64,000 bases of DNA from Methanobacteriota archaeon (GTDB lineage Archaea; Methanobacteriota; Methanobacteria; Methanobacteriales; Methanobacteriaceae), in NCBI GenBank assembly GCA_023411115.1, contig JAEYPF010000016.1, forward strand, positions 62,001 through 126,000, in the 5' to 3' direction. Shown here one piece after another: positions 43,770 through 52,559 of this stretch. Under the pieces are notes generated by a model. It was not told where the DNA came from, searched no databases, and was given only the letters and a program-made list of their open reading frames with translations. How positions within the stretch are numbered: the first letter of the stretch is position 1; each line of letters begins with the position of its first letter. Made by a program: the position numbers and the translations under genes.

Positions 43770-44264
43770 ATGCGTAATCTAGAAAAACTAAGTTCATTTA
43801 AACAATACATTCCATTAACGAGAAGATCCAACGAACGAAATATTGGACTGTTGGTAGATGGCCCCAATATGCTTAGAAACGAATTCCACCTTGATCTGGA
43901 AATGATAAAAGAAATAGTATCCGAAAACGGTACAATAAAGGTTGCAAAGGTTCTTATGAACCAGTATGCTTCAGATAAGCTTATAGAAGCTGTAGTTAAT
44001 CAGGGTTTTACTCCCATAATAGTAGCAGGAGATGTTGATGTCCAACTGGCCGTAGAAGCTTTCGAACTTGTTTATAACCCTAATATTGATGTTATTGCTC
44101 TTATGACTCGTAATGCTGACTTTTTACCATTAATAAATATAGCTAAGGAAAATGGGAAAGAAACCATGGTAATTGGAGCCGAACCAGGCTTCAGCGTAGC
44201 CTTAAAAAACTCAGCAGATAGTGCTATAATTTTAAATACAGAACCAACTCCCGGATCTGCCTAA
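43770..44264 (+). CDS. NYN-domain (LabA/DUF88) protein
   Basis: 164 aa, NYN/PIN-like fold: NIGLLVDGPNMLRNEF (Asp near residue 29), VIALMTRNADFLPLINIAKENGKETMVIGAEPG (Asp-111 region; conserved T-x-D/N-x-D-F-x-P). Probable metal-dependent RNase or RNA-binding protein. Ribosome site AGGAGGA before ATG 43770. A conserved archaeal family; cellular role unknown. Confidence 0.85.
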   Translation: MRNLEKLSSFKQYIPLTRRSNERNIGLLVDGPNMLRNEFHLDLEMIKEIVSENGTIKVAKVLMNQYASDKLIEAVVNQGFTPIIVAGDVDVQLAVEAFELVYNPNIDVIALMTRNADFLPLINIAKENGKETMVIGAEPGFSVALKNSADSAIILNTEPTPGSA

Positions 44265-44444
44265 CTTTATTTTTTCTTTATAATTGCTTCACTCACCTAG
44301 TGAGGTATTCTTTTATCTTTAAAAGCAGAGAACTCTATGGAGATTATTTTTTTAATTATTTTTTGATTAATCCATTGAATTGTTTAAAATTGGCAATTCC
44401 ACCTGAAAAATGTTTTTCATATGGTTTTAATTTTAAAAACAAAA

Positions 44445-44452
44445 ATTTAAAT
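44445..44452 (+). promoter_or_regulatory. TATA box of tRNA-Ser
   Basis: ATTTAAAT 28-35 bases upstream of the mature tRNA start at 44480, the normal position for an archaeal TATA box; preceded by A-rich sequence. Confidence 0.5.
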
Positions 44453-44478
44453 TATCTTACTAACCATATAATAAAAAC

Positions 44479-44563
<85 letters not shown>

Positions 44564-44568
44564 TCACA

Positions 44569-44593
44569 TTCAAAAATATTTCGGATTTTTGAA
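44569..44593. repeat. Hairpin after tRNA-Ser
   Basis: TTCAAAAAT (44569-44577)/ATTTTTGAA (44585-44593), loop of seven bases. It lies six bases after the tRNA. It may mark the 3' end of the transcript; it also resembles the arms of the dispersed hairpin clusters. Confidence 0.45.
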
Positions 44594-44651
44594 ATTTTTG
44601 GAAAAAATTATAAACTGGTTACAAGTAAGTTCATAGTAGCGGTGCTAAAAT

Positions 44652-45356
44652 ATGTTTGGAGCTAATGATAAACTATTTCAAAATCATAGAACAAGCGTTG
44701 CGACTGCATGGATTTTAAGAATATTTCTCATATCATTTGGAATATATGAAATAATCTTTGGATTCCCTGTTTATGGAATTATGATTCTGCTTCTTGTGTT
44801 TTTAATTCTGCTTCCAGCAATTTTAACCCGTCAACATATATTCATTCCCCTGGAAATTGAAATCCTCCTTTTAGTCATAATAACCCTTGAATACGTCATT
44901 GCCAATTCACTTGGTTTCTATGCCCGATTTGAATATTACGACAAATTTCAGCATACCATGGTTACAACTATTATTTCATTTATGGGTATTTTACTGGTGT
45001 ATATCATGTATCGTCTTGATAAATTCAGAGCCAGTTATGCAATGTCCTGGGTTATAATTGTTTTAATTACCATTGGGCTTGGAGCCATATTAGAAGTGTC
45101 AGAATATATTTATGATCAATTTATAGGCCCAGCTACAAATTTTTACATCTCCCAAGGGGCTTTAACTCAAGGGTCACCAATATTAGATCCATTTACAGAT
45201 ACCATGACTGATCTGATACTTGACATAATAGGGGCAATTGTAGGTGCAACTTTCGGTGTCTGGTTGCTGTTAAGACACGAAAAAGACGGTATTAACTCAC
45301 TTTTAGATGATGAAATTGAAAGTATGACAGAATATAGCGAAAATATTAAGAAATAG
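44652..45356 (+). CDS. Integral membrane protein (DUF2238-like)
   Basis: 234 aa with seven hydrophobic helices, a conserved YDKFQHTMVTT stretch (about 98-108) and GAILEVSEYIYDQF (about 145-158), features of the YjdF/DUF2238 group, plus a conserved D-x-x-T-D-x-x-x-D loop (about 180-190, DPFTDTMTDLILD). Family function unknown. C-terminal acidic tail. Assignment is by motif only. Confidence 0.65.
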   Translation: MFGANDKLFQNHRTSVATAWILRIFLISFGIYEIIFGFPVYGIMILLLVFLILLPAILTRQHIFIPLEIEILLLVIITLEYVIANSLGFYARFEYYDKFQHTMVTTIISFMGILLVYIMYRLDKFRASYAMSWVIIVLITIGLGAILEVSEYIYDQFIGPATNFYISQGALTQGSPILDPFTDTMTDLILDIIGAIVGATFGVWLLLRHEKDGINSLLDDEIESMTEYSENIKK

Positions 45357-45534
45357 TCCATTAAATGACCATAATCAACAGAATTATCACTTATTTTTAA
45401 TTTCCTAGATCTTTTAAGGTAAATTCCATTACTTAAACGCATGAATAGCTATTGAAATCCTCCTAAGCCAAAAATATAATTTTTAGAAATAACAAAATTA
45501 ATTTATGAATTATGAAAGTTAGGAGGAAGATAAT

Positions 45535-45798
45535 ATGAAAGAAACCGTTGTAAAAATGAAAGGTCAGGTGCTTACAACAATAGCTACTCTAATGACAACT
45601 GCTTTCGGGTTGATTGCTGCATTAGCATGGAATGAAGCTATAAAAGCCATTATACTAGCATACTTCCCTAAACAAAGTGGAATAACAGGTCTGCTGGTTT
45701 ACGCAATTCTCATTACTATAATTGCTGTAATTGCAACCGTAATAATTGCCAGAGCTATAGCCAAACCTGCAGTACAGGAAGTTAGAATCGTGGAATAA
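45535..45798 (+). CDS. DUF5654-family small membrane protein
   Basis: 87 aa: cytoplasmic start, helix 1 (about 10-35; TTIATLMTTAFGLIAALAWNEAI) and helix 2 (about 52-75). The A-L-A-W-N-E-A-I motif is typical of DUF5654-type archaeal proteins. AGGAGG before ATG at 45535. Function unknown. Confidence 0.75.
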   Translation: MKETVVKMKGQVLTTIATLMTTAFGLIAALAWNEAIKAIILAYFPKQSGITGLLVYAILITIIAVIATVIIARAIAKPAVQEVRIVE

Positions 45799-46161
45799 AA
45801 AATTATGCCCCCCCCCTCTTTTCTTTTTTAAATTATAATTTAGATGCTCAATTGTAAAATGTTGAAGGTAGCTTCTGAGTTATGCTGTACGGTTTATTAA
45901 ACCATGAAAATATAAAAATTAAGTTGAATGATTAGAAAATAACCACTCATTTTAAATTTGCATCAAAGTAATATTTTTTTACTATAAAAATGATTTATAA
46001 TCCTTAATTATGTATAAAATTATATATATGCCCGATGTTTCCAGTAAGAGTAGTTTTCAAGTGCTCTTACATAAAGATGTATTTGAATGAAGTCCATATC
46101 TTACATCACAACAGGTAGATCCATTATTATAAAGTATTTATCTATCGGGGAGTGTAATTTC
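45799..46161. other. Gene-free stretch with C9 tract
   Basis: Begins with nine Cs (45808-45816) then TCTTTTCTTTTTT, a possible transcription end of the DUF5654 gene. The rest holds no gene; a promoter for the GyrI-like gene at 46162 is expected near its end. Confidence 0.5.
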
Positions 46162-46629
46162 ATGGAAATAGAATTTAAAAAGGTTAAAGAAAAACAAGTG
46201 GCCTGTATAATAGCAACAGGACCCTATGATCAGCTGCCCGAACTTTTTGGCGAGTTGATGGATTATGTTATGGAGAACAATATACATATCATAGGACACC
46301 CCTACTGTACATTTTTTAACAATACCCTTGAAGTACCTCCAGAAGAGCTGCACTTCGAAATAGGAATTCCATTTATTGGAGATGCATCTGAAGATGGCAT
46401 GATAAATATTAAAAAAATACCAGAGCTTTGTGTTGTATCTACTATATGTAAAGGCGCTTATAAAAATACTGAGCAGATATATCTTAATTTAATGGAATAT
46501 ACCGTTGATAATGGATATTTAATAGCAGGCCCAGTTACCGAGGTTTACATAAATAGTCCACTGGAGCTTCCAGAAAATGAACTATTGACTGAAGTAAGAT
46601 TTCCAATATTAAAAATAAGCCCCGAATAA
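46162..46629 (+). CDS. GyrI-like domain protein
   Basis: 155 aa of the same fold as 40971 and 46709: IEFKKVKEKQVACIIATGPYDQLPELFGELMDYVM, then CVVSTICKGAYKNTEQIYLNLMEYTV and EVYINSPLELPENELLTEVRFPI at the end. Binds a small molecule; ligand unknown. I used ATG 46162; the frame is open further upstream without a better start. Confidence 0.82.
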   Translation: MEIEFKKVKEKQVACIIATGPYDQLPELFGELMDYVMENNIHIIGHPYCTFFNNTLEVPPEELHFEIGIPFIGDASEDGMINIKKIPELCVVSTICKGAYKNTEQIYLNLMEYTVDNGYLIAGPVTEVYINSPLELPENELLTEVRFPILKISPE

Positions 46630-46708
46630 TATAGGTTCCCATTAACAGAAGTTTCATTCCACAAAATAGTTAATCCATTAGGGCAATAGATATAATAGAG
46701 GAATTATT

Positions 46709-47170
46709 ATGGAAGTAGAAGAAAAAAGGATGAAAGACGCACAGGTAGCTTTTATGAGATATAGAGGCGGCTACGATAAAATTCCAGAGCTTATTGCAGA
46801 AGTAGTTCAATGGTTAATGGATAAAAACTTGAATATGACTGGAATAATTTATGGGGCTTATTTTAACAGCCCAGAAGACGTGCCTCCAGAAGAACTGCGT
46901 TATGAAATAGGTGCTTCCTTTGAAGGTGATGCACAAGATGAAGGAAAGGTAATGATCAAGATAATCCCAGAACATACAGTAATTGCAGCCATGCATAAAG
47001 GACCTTATACAGAAGTAGGGCCTGTAATCCATGGATTAGCCGAATATGCTGTTAATAACGGCTATGATATAATAGGGCCAGTTACAGAAGTTTATCTTAA
47101 TAATCCAAATGAGGTTGAACCCGGTGAGCTGCTCACAGAGGTGCAGTTTCCAGTGATTAAAATGGGTTAA
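46709..47170 (+). CDS. GyrI-like domain protein
   Basis: 153 aa, closely similar to its 46162 neighbour and to 40971 (EVEEKRMKDAQVAFMRYRGGYDKIPELIAEVVQWLM; VIAAMHKGPYTEVGPVIHGLAEYAV; LLTEVQFPVIKMG). Tandem duplication with 80 bases between them. Probably a binding protein for a hydrophobic effector. ATG 46709 after AGAGGAATTA. Confidence 0.84.
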   Translation: MEVEEKRMKDAQVAFMRYRGGYDKIPELIAEVVQWLMDKNLNMTGIIYGAYFNSPEDVPPEELRYEIGASFEGDAQDEGKVMIKIIPEHTVIAAMHKGPYTEVGPVIHGLAEYAVNNGYDIIGPVTEVYLNNPNEVEPGELLTEVQFPVIKMG

Positions 47171-47687
47171 ATACCTAAACTTTTTTAAAACTAATAGCCA
47201 CATTTTATTTGTGGTGAAAATACATTCTACAATCTAATTCTTTATCATTACATAACTCATTTATTTCTTTTTCAACAATTTCCCAGCACGGATTATCAGT
47301 GAAATAGATTTCTCTATATTATGTACTAAATCATCATGTTTATATTCTAAAAATCGTTTAATGCATCCCCAAACTGTTCCCGTGACATTTAAATTCTCAA
47401 ACATGGAAAAAGGCTCGTAAAGGTATTAAGTAACATTTCAGTTTTATATTATAAATTTAAGGGTAAAGAACCTCTTTTTACAAGTTATTCAATTGATGTA
47501 ATTAGTAGTAACTCCAAAATAAGCTCTTCTAAAGCATACCCTGAATTAGGTTATTCTTCCCGTCCGATAAGAGAATCCATTAGAGATTCTGTAGAATGGT
47601 TTAAAGAAAATATTGAACTTTAGTTTTAGCAAACAGGCCTAATATGGAATATTTTCTTAATTAAATGAACAAAACTATAATATAAAA
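47171..47687. other. Gene-free stretch with an SDR remnant
   Basis: About 520 bases; the right part holds the SDR pseudogene (47393-47623). On the minus strand a 47-codon frame (47261-47404) starts MFENLNVTGTVWGCIKRF; it has no ribosome site and I do not annotate it as a gene. Confidence 0.5.
47393..47623 (+). pseudogene. C-terminal fragment of an SDR-type epimerase/dehydratase
   Basis: Open frame to TAG at 47623 with no start: ...LVKVLSNISVLYYKFKGKEPLFTSYSID, then SNSKISSSKAYPELGYSSRPIRESIRDSVEWFKENIEL. The tail I-S-x-x-K-A-x-x-E-L-G-Y-x-x-R-P-I-x-x-S-I-R-D-[ST]-V-E-W-F is the C-terminal signature of extended SDR proteins (nucleotide-sugar epimerases and relatives). The Rossmann N-terminal part is missing and TAA precedes the fragment at 47390. 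Confidence 0.75.
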
Positions 47688-48191
47688 TTAAAAAGAATCT
47701 AAAGTTATTTCAATATTTTCAATGATTTCAGGGTGACTTTTAAAAATTTCATTTATTTCCATTCGGGTTATTTCTAGAGTTATTTCATCCATACTACCAT
47801 TTGAAGTTCCAAGTATTCGGTCTAAAAACTTTTTAGGTTTATATTCTACAATAATATTTACTATTCCATGCAAATCGCCAGAATTATCTATATAAACTTC
47901 TACTGCAGCTTTTTTTACGCCAGATAGGGACATTATTGCCTGATGCACTTTTTTAGAGAGGACCCGTTCCATACTTTCCAGTTCTTTACTGCTTAAAATG
48001 TCGTTATCATACGAACCTAAAAGTTCATCTACATCTTTTTCATCCATTTCATGTAACCCATATTTTTCCAGAAGGTCATATCTGCCAAGAGGGTCCTCAT
48101 CGTTACTATACTCTTTATTCTGTTTAGGCCTAGATCCCTTAGAATTTTCTATTGCTGCCTTTAACTTCTGTATATCTGTGTGTTTTTCCAT
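47688..48191 (-). CDS. Hypothetical protein
   Basis: 167 aa (from ATG 48191; the open frame extends 30 bases upstream to a TTG). Polar head, then a long C-terminal region with VLSKKVHQAIMSLSGVKKAAVEVYIDNSGDLHGIVNIIVEYKPKKF and repeated Ile/Glu helices. Soluble, mixed alpha/beta. No family recognised and no motif seen. Confidence 0.6.
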   Translation of the reverse strand: MEKHTDIQKLKAAIENSKGSRPKQNKEYSNDEDPLGRYDLLEKYGLHEMDEKDVDELLGSYDNDILSSKELESMERVLSKKVHQAIMSLSGVKKAAVEVYIDNSGDLHGIVNIIVEYKPKKFLDRILGTSNGSMDEITLEITRMEINEIFKSHPEIIENIEITLDSF

Positions 48192-48445
48192 GTTTTCACG
48201 ACGTATCTTGATGAAATCCAATGAAATATTATTTTAAAGCTAAATATGATGTTTAACATCGAATTACATGCTTTTGAATTCGTTAATGTTAATTTATAGC
48301 ACAAAATATTTCATAAGGTAAATTTAATTTCATTAGATAAATTAGTTTATGAAATACATATTTACATAATATCCTGTTTATCATAATTGGATAATATAGG
48401 GATAAAAATGATTTAAATTGTTCAAATACCCTAACAATTGCTTAA

Positions 48446-49603
48446 TTAATCCTTTAGGTCATTGTATTTTCCTGCAATTTCTTTAAATGAATTTGCAATA
48501 TAACTTATCTGTTCTTCATTAAACCCATAAACACTGCATTTAAACCATTTAGTTTGTCCACGTTTTATTCCGACTATATTTCTCTTTTTTAGTTCTTCAT
48601 ATAGGAAAAATCCTCTTCGAGGATGGTTTTGGGCTATTTTATCAAAGATTGGTGTTTCAAATCTGGTGAGATCATGTTCTTTAGGCTTAATTCCAATTTG
48701 TTTTATACCCTCAATTTCTTCCATTTGCCTTACAAAATTCCTTGTCTTTTCAACTTCTTTATCCCAATGCTTGACCCTCTCTACAACATGAGGGAGTGAT
48801 GCCATTAAAGTTGCTATCGGTGCCCCCCTACTGGTACATCCAAGCATTTCAATTTCCTTAACTCCGTGTCTATCTGAATGTCTAAGGAGTACATCTGCAT
48901 ATTCTTCCTTCATTCCGAGTACACCAATTGGTCCTGATGCCGCCATGCTTTTATGACCACTTCCAACCACAAAATCCATATTCAACGCTTTTGCATCTAT
49001 TGGTAACCTTCCCATAGAATATGCACAATTTAAAATTATAGGAACTCCTGCTTTATGGGATACATCCCCAATTGCCTTTGCATCAGTTAAATTACCATAA
49101 TTACCATCCACATGAGTAAGTAAAGAAAGTTTTATATCTTTTCCTTTATCTATTGCGTTTTCTAAAGTTTCTTTATATTTTTCAGGAGTTATTTTATAGT
49201 CAGGATGCCCGCTATTTGGAACTTCAATCATTTTAAGTCCATTTCGTTCTGCAGCAAGATGTGTAGTATAATGAGCATTTCCATCTACCACTATGGTGTC
49301 GCCAGGTTCACAGAGCGCGTGCATTATAGCAAATTTACTTTCTCTTGCGCCATGTGTGGTCCTTACCTCGTCAACATTGATAAATTGAGCTAAATTCTGT
49401 AAAAATCCAGTTATTGAAGGAGTAGGTATCTCATCAAGCCTTCCAGCACAGTAATCACATACGCTGTAACCATCTGCATATTCTACTAAAGCTTTTCTTG
49501 CCTCAACAGGCAGCACCCCTCCACGTTGAAGAGGATTTAAGTTCAAATTGTCCCTTTCTGTAGTTCTTGTAAGTCCATATTCCTGACATTCCATATTATT
49601 CAC
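48446..49603 (-). CDS. pscS: O-phosphoseryl-tRNA:Cys-tRNA synthase (SepCysS)
   Basis: 385-aa PLP enzyme converting Sep-tRNA(Cys) to Cys-tRNA(Cys) with a sulfur donor, the tRNA-dependent cysteine pathway of methanogens. Seen: LQRGGVLPVEARKAL, ADGYSVCDYCAGRLDEIP (conserved Cys pair near 47-50), the PLP pocket NCAYSMGRLP and the lysine loop VVGSGHKSMAASGP (Lys about residue 225). SepRS itself is not in the window. Minus strand, downstream of trxB and gatE/gatD, possibly one transcript. Confidence 0.95.
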   Translation of the reverse strand: MNNMECQEYGLTRTTERDNLNLNPLQRGGVLPVEARKALVEYADGYSVCDYCAGRLDEIPTPSITGFLQNLAQFINVDEVRTTHGARESKFAIMHALCEPGDTIVVDGNAHYTTHLAAERNGLKMIEVPNSGHPDYKITPEKYKETLENAIDKGKDIKLSLLTHVDGNYGNLTDAKAIGDVSHKAGVPIILNCAYSMGRLPIDAKALNMDFVVGSGHKSMAASGPIGVLGMKEEYADVLLRHSDRHGVKEIEMLGCTSRGAPIATLMASLPHVVERVKHWDKEVEKTRNFVRQMEEIEGIKQIGIKPKEHDLTRFETPIFDKIAQNHPRRGFFLYEELKKRNIVGIKRGQTKWFKCSVYGFNEEQISYIANSFKEIAGKYNDLKD

Positions 49604-49661
49604 CTGAAATCTCTATTAATTGGTTAAAAGAAGGTTAGCACGATAATCTATTTACTTGACG

Positions 49662-50573
49662 TTATCTCATTAAATCGTTATAAGCAGCTAGAGCTGCAAC
49701 AGCGCCTTCACCACACGCAACTACCCACTGTTTAAATCCACCTGTAATATCACCTGCAGCGTATATTCGAGGAATACTAGTTTTTTGACTTTTATCTGTT
49801 ATTATATAGCCACCTGAATCTATTTCTACACCCGCATTTACCGCTACATCATTTGATGGGATTTCCCCAACTGCTATAAATATTCCATCGATATCATATT
49901 CAGTTTTCTCACCTGTTTTTTTATTACGCAGCACGACGCTTTTTACGAGCATATCTCCCTTTATTTCGTCTACAACAGAGTCCCAGAATACTCCAATTTT
50001 ATTTTCATGCAATTTCTCCTGCAAATAAGGTTCAGCTCTGAGTTGATCTCTTCTGTGGGCAATAGCTACATAAGATCCAATTGTATCAAGGAATAAAGCT
50101 CCCTGAACTGCAGTATTACCTCCACCTACTACTAATATCCTTTTACCCATAAATAAAGGCCCATCACAAACTGCACAGTAGAAAACACCTCTTCCAAGGA
50201 ATTTATCTTCTCCAGGTGCATCGAGTTTCCTGTGAGTACTTCCAGTACATAATACTACTGATCTAGCCTTATATTTCCCTTTTGAAGAGGATACTACTAT
50301 TTCATCTTCATTAACGATTTCCAGCTTTTTGACTTCTTCAAGTTCATTTATTTTAGCGTACTTCAATGTCTGCTTTTTGGTGTAATCTATTAATGTTTTA
50401 CCCGGAATTATTTCAAATCCCGGATAATTCTCCATATTAGGAACCATTAGTCCTGCTCCACCAGTGACACCTTTATCAAGTACTAACGTCTTTAATCCCT
50501 GTCTCCCAGCATAAATTCCTGCTGTAAGTCCTGCAGGTCCTGATCCTATAATAATAACATCATACTCATCCAT
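49662..50573 (-). CDS. trxB: Thioredoxin-disulfide reductase (TrxR)
   Basis: 303-aa FAD disulfide reductase. FAD motif VIIIGSGPAGLTAGIYAGRQ, redox-active FYCAVCDGPLF (CxxC about 130-133), NAD(P)-type motif VVGGGNTAVQGALFL and HRRDQLRAEP, FAD motif IYAAGDITGG. Recharges thioredoxin. The R-R-x-x-L-R-A stretch suggests NADPH rather than F420H2 as donor, though deazaflavin-dependent relatives exist in methanogens. Within the translation-factor cluster. Confidence 0.93.
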   Translation of the reverse strand: MDEYDVIIIGSGPAGLTAGIYAGRQGLKTLVLDKGVTGGAGLMVPNMENYPGFEIIPGKTLIDYTKKQTLKYAKINELEEVKKLEIVNEDEIVVSSSKGKYKARSVVLCTGSTHRKLDAPGEDKFLGRGVFYCAVCDGPLFMGKRILVVGGGNTAVQGALFLDTIGSYVAIAHRRDQLRAEPYLQEKLHENKIGVFWDSVVDEIKGDMLVKSVVLRNKKTGEKTEYDIDGIFIAVGEIPSNDVAVNAGVEIDSGGYIITDKSQKTSIPRIYAAGDITGGFKQWVVACGEGAVAALAAYNDLMR

Positions 50574-50667
50574 CAGATCACCATTAAACCCCTATTTTAG
50601 ATTAGAAAAGGTTTTAAGTACTCTAAATGCTATTTATCATTTTTATTATTTAATTTTTTAAATTAAC

Positions 50668-52533
50668 TCATTTTATATTCTGTAACTTATCCTTCAAAAG
50701 TTTATTCACAAGCTTTCCATCGGCTTTTCCCTTCAACTTTTTCATGGCCATTCCCATAAGAGGACCCATAGCACCCATTCCACGTTCATCTATCATTTTC
50801 TTATTAGATTCTATAATTTCAGCTATTATCTTTTCAACGTCTTTTTCAGATAACATCATCAAATTTAGACTCTCTGCAGCCTCCTCTGGAGAATTACCTT
50901 CATTACATACATTCGCTAAAATTTGAGGAATGGCATCTTTAGAGATTTTGCCGTTTTCTAAAAGATTAAATGCATCCAGCAAAAGATTATTATTTAGTTC
51001 ATCTACGGCACATCCATCTCTTCTCAATTCCTTCAAAGTATAGGCAAGTGTTGACGCAATGGTTGTTGAATCTACATTTGATTCTGATTTAATTTCTTCA
51101 AAACTGTTTACCCTATCTGTCCTTACTAGCTGTTTTGCAAGGTCTTCACTCAAGTCATACTGTTCCAATATTCTTACTTTCTTCTCTTCTGGAAGTTCAG
51201 GTAAATTAGCCTTTATATCAACAAGCCGCTCTTTTGGTATGCTACTTGTAGGAATATCTGTTTCTACGTACATCCTGCTTGCTGTTGGAAGTGGTCTTAA
51301 GTATTCTGAGTTTGCATCAGGCAGTGCCTTTCTTGTTTCCTCTGGTACTCCCTGCAGAGCAAGTTTTGCCCTTCTTTGAACTTCCTGTAAAGCATTCAGA
51401 ACCTTTTCTTTGTCATCTGCAATCAGAATAAATGCATCTTCATTCTCTGCACTGATAAATTCGTTTATTGTATTAACCTCTTTTTCTGTTATCCCATAAG
51501 CTGGAAGTTCATCTGTATGAAACAGCCCAGACACGCCCATTTTTTTGGCATATCCCGCAAGTTCCGTTCCAAATCTTCGGCCGGGTTGAATTTCCATCCC
51601 AATTATTCCTTTAAAGCCCTTTAATTTAACTGCAAATATGCTCTCAGCTTTAGAAATTATCTTAGATTTTGTTTCCTTTAATACGTCTGATAAATCATAT
51701 AATTCATCATCAACAGAGGAATTTCTATTGTTTAATTCTTCCCTTATTTTTAAAAGATTTATCTGCCGTATAACTTCGTTTTCAACCATTTTAGGCATAA
51801 GATCCAGATCTTGAACTCCTTTCAGCTCAACTCTCGATCCTTCCCTGATGGATATATTCAAATCCTGGCGTATAGTTCCTATTCCTCTTTTAACGTTAGT
51901 ACTACGTAATATTTGACCTATGTGGTATGCAACTTCTTTTACCTGTTCAGGATGGTTCATAGAAGGTGCTGTAGCTATTTCAACAAGAGGAATTCCAAGT
52001 CTATCCAATCTAAATGTTACTTTACCCATTTCATGCCCAATTCTTCTGGCAGCATCTTCCTCAAGACATAAAACATCGATTGGGACATTTCCATATTCAG
52101 TTTCAAGAAATCCTTCTGTTGCAACAAGTCCTGTCCTCTGGAAGCCCCCAGTGTTACTTCCATCAATTACCTGCTTTCTCATTACATGGAACTCATCCAC
52201 AACATGCATATTAAGAAGTGTTGCTATTATTAAGGACACTTCAAGCGCTTCCATATTTAAAGGGTATGGAGGCTCTTCATCTGCTTCAACAAGACATGTT
52301 TCATGGGCATAAGCTTCATAAATAAAGTTTAATTTCCTTCTTGCTTCTTCAAATGCAGCCCTATCTATTTTTCCAAGTTCACTTTGAGTAGGCCTTAAAT
52401 TCCTTAAAATCTTAAATTCAGGTTCTTTATCGGTAAGATTACAATCACATGGGCAGAACAATTTTTCATCTGTATTCAGCTGCTGGTGTATTTCAAGACC
52501 CATTTTGAGTCCAATTTTTTTATAATCAAGCAT
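50668..52533 (-). CDS. gatE: Glutamyl-tRNA(Gln) amidotransferase subunit E
   Basis: 621-aa subunit that binds Glu-tRNA(Gln) and activates the misacylated Glu for amidation. N-terminal GatB-like cradle (GLEIHQQLNTDEKLFCPCDC; DLMPKMVENEVIRQINLL), an inserted AspRS-like domain (about 280-400), and a helical GatB-type tail (about 480-620) ending MGPLMGMAMKKLKGKADGKLVNKLLKDKLQ. Archaea-specific partner of GatD. I use ATG 52533 after AGGGGTGA; GTG at 52542 is also in frame. Confidence 0.96.
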   Translation of the reverse strand: MLDYKKIGLKMGLEIHQQLNTDEKLFCPCDCNLTDKEPEFKILRNLRPTQSELGKIDRAAFEEARRKLNFIYEAYAHETCLVEADEEPPYPLNMEALEVSLIIATLLNMHVVDEFHVMRKQVIDGSNTGGFQRTGLVATEGFLETEYGNVPIDVLCLEEDAARRIGHEMGKVTFRLDRLGIPLVEIATAPSMNHPEQVKEVAYHIGQILRSTNVKRGIGTIRQDLNISIREGSRVELKGVQDLDLMPKMVENEVIRQINLLKIREELNNRNSSVDDELYDLSDVLKETKSKIISKAESIFAVKLKGFKGIIGMEIQPGRRFGTELAGYAKKMGVSGLFHTDELPAYGITEKEVNTINEFISAENEDAFILIADDKEKVLNALQEVQRRAKLALQGVPEETRKALPDANSEYLRPLPTASRMYVETDIPTSSIPKERLVDIKANLPELPEEKKVRILEQYDLSEDLAKQLVRTDRVNSFEEIKSESNVDSTTIASTLAYTLKELRRDGCAVDELNNNLLLDAFNLLENGKISKDAIPQILANVCNEGNSPEEAAESLNLMMLSEKDVEKIIAEIIESNKKMIDERGMGAMGPLMGMAMKKLKGKADGKLVNKLLKDKLQNIK

Positions 52534-52559
52534 TAAATTCACCCCTCATCCATTAAAAA

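Noticed and set aside
45808..45816. C9 tract as a phase-variable switch
   Set aside because: It lies after the stop of the DUF5654 gene, not in a promoter or coding frame; a transcription end is simpler.
47261..47404. 47-codon minus-strand frame MFENLNVTGTV...
   Set aside because: No ribosome site; frame breaks in one base; could be an SDR remnant, so mentioned only as a lead.
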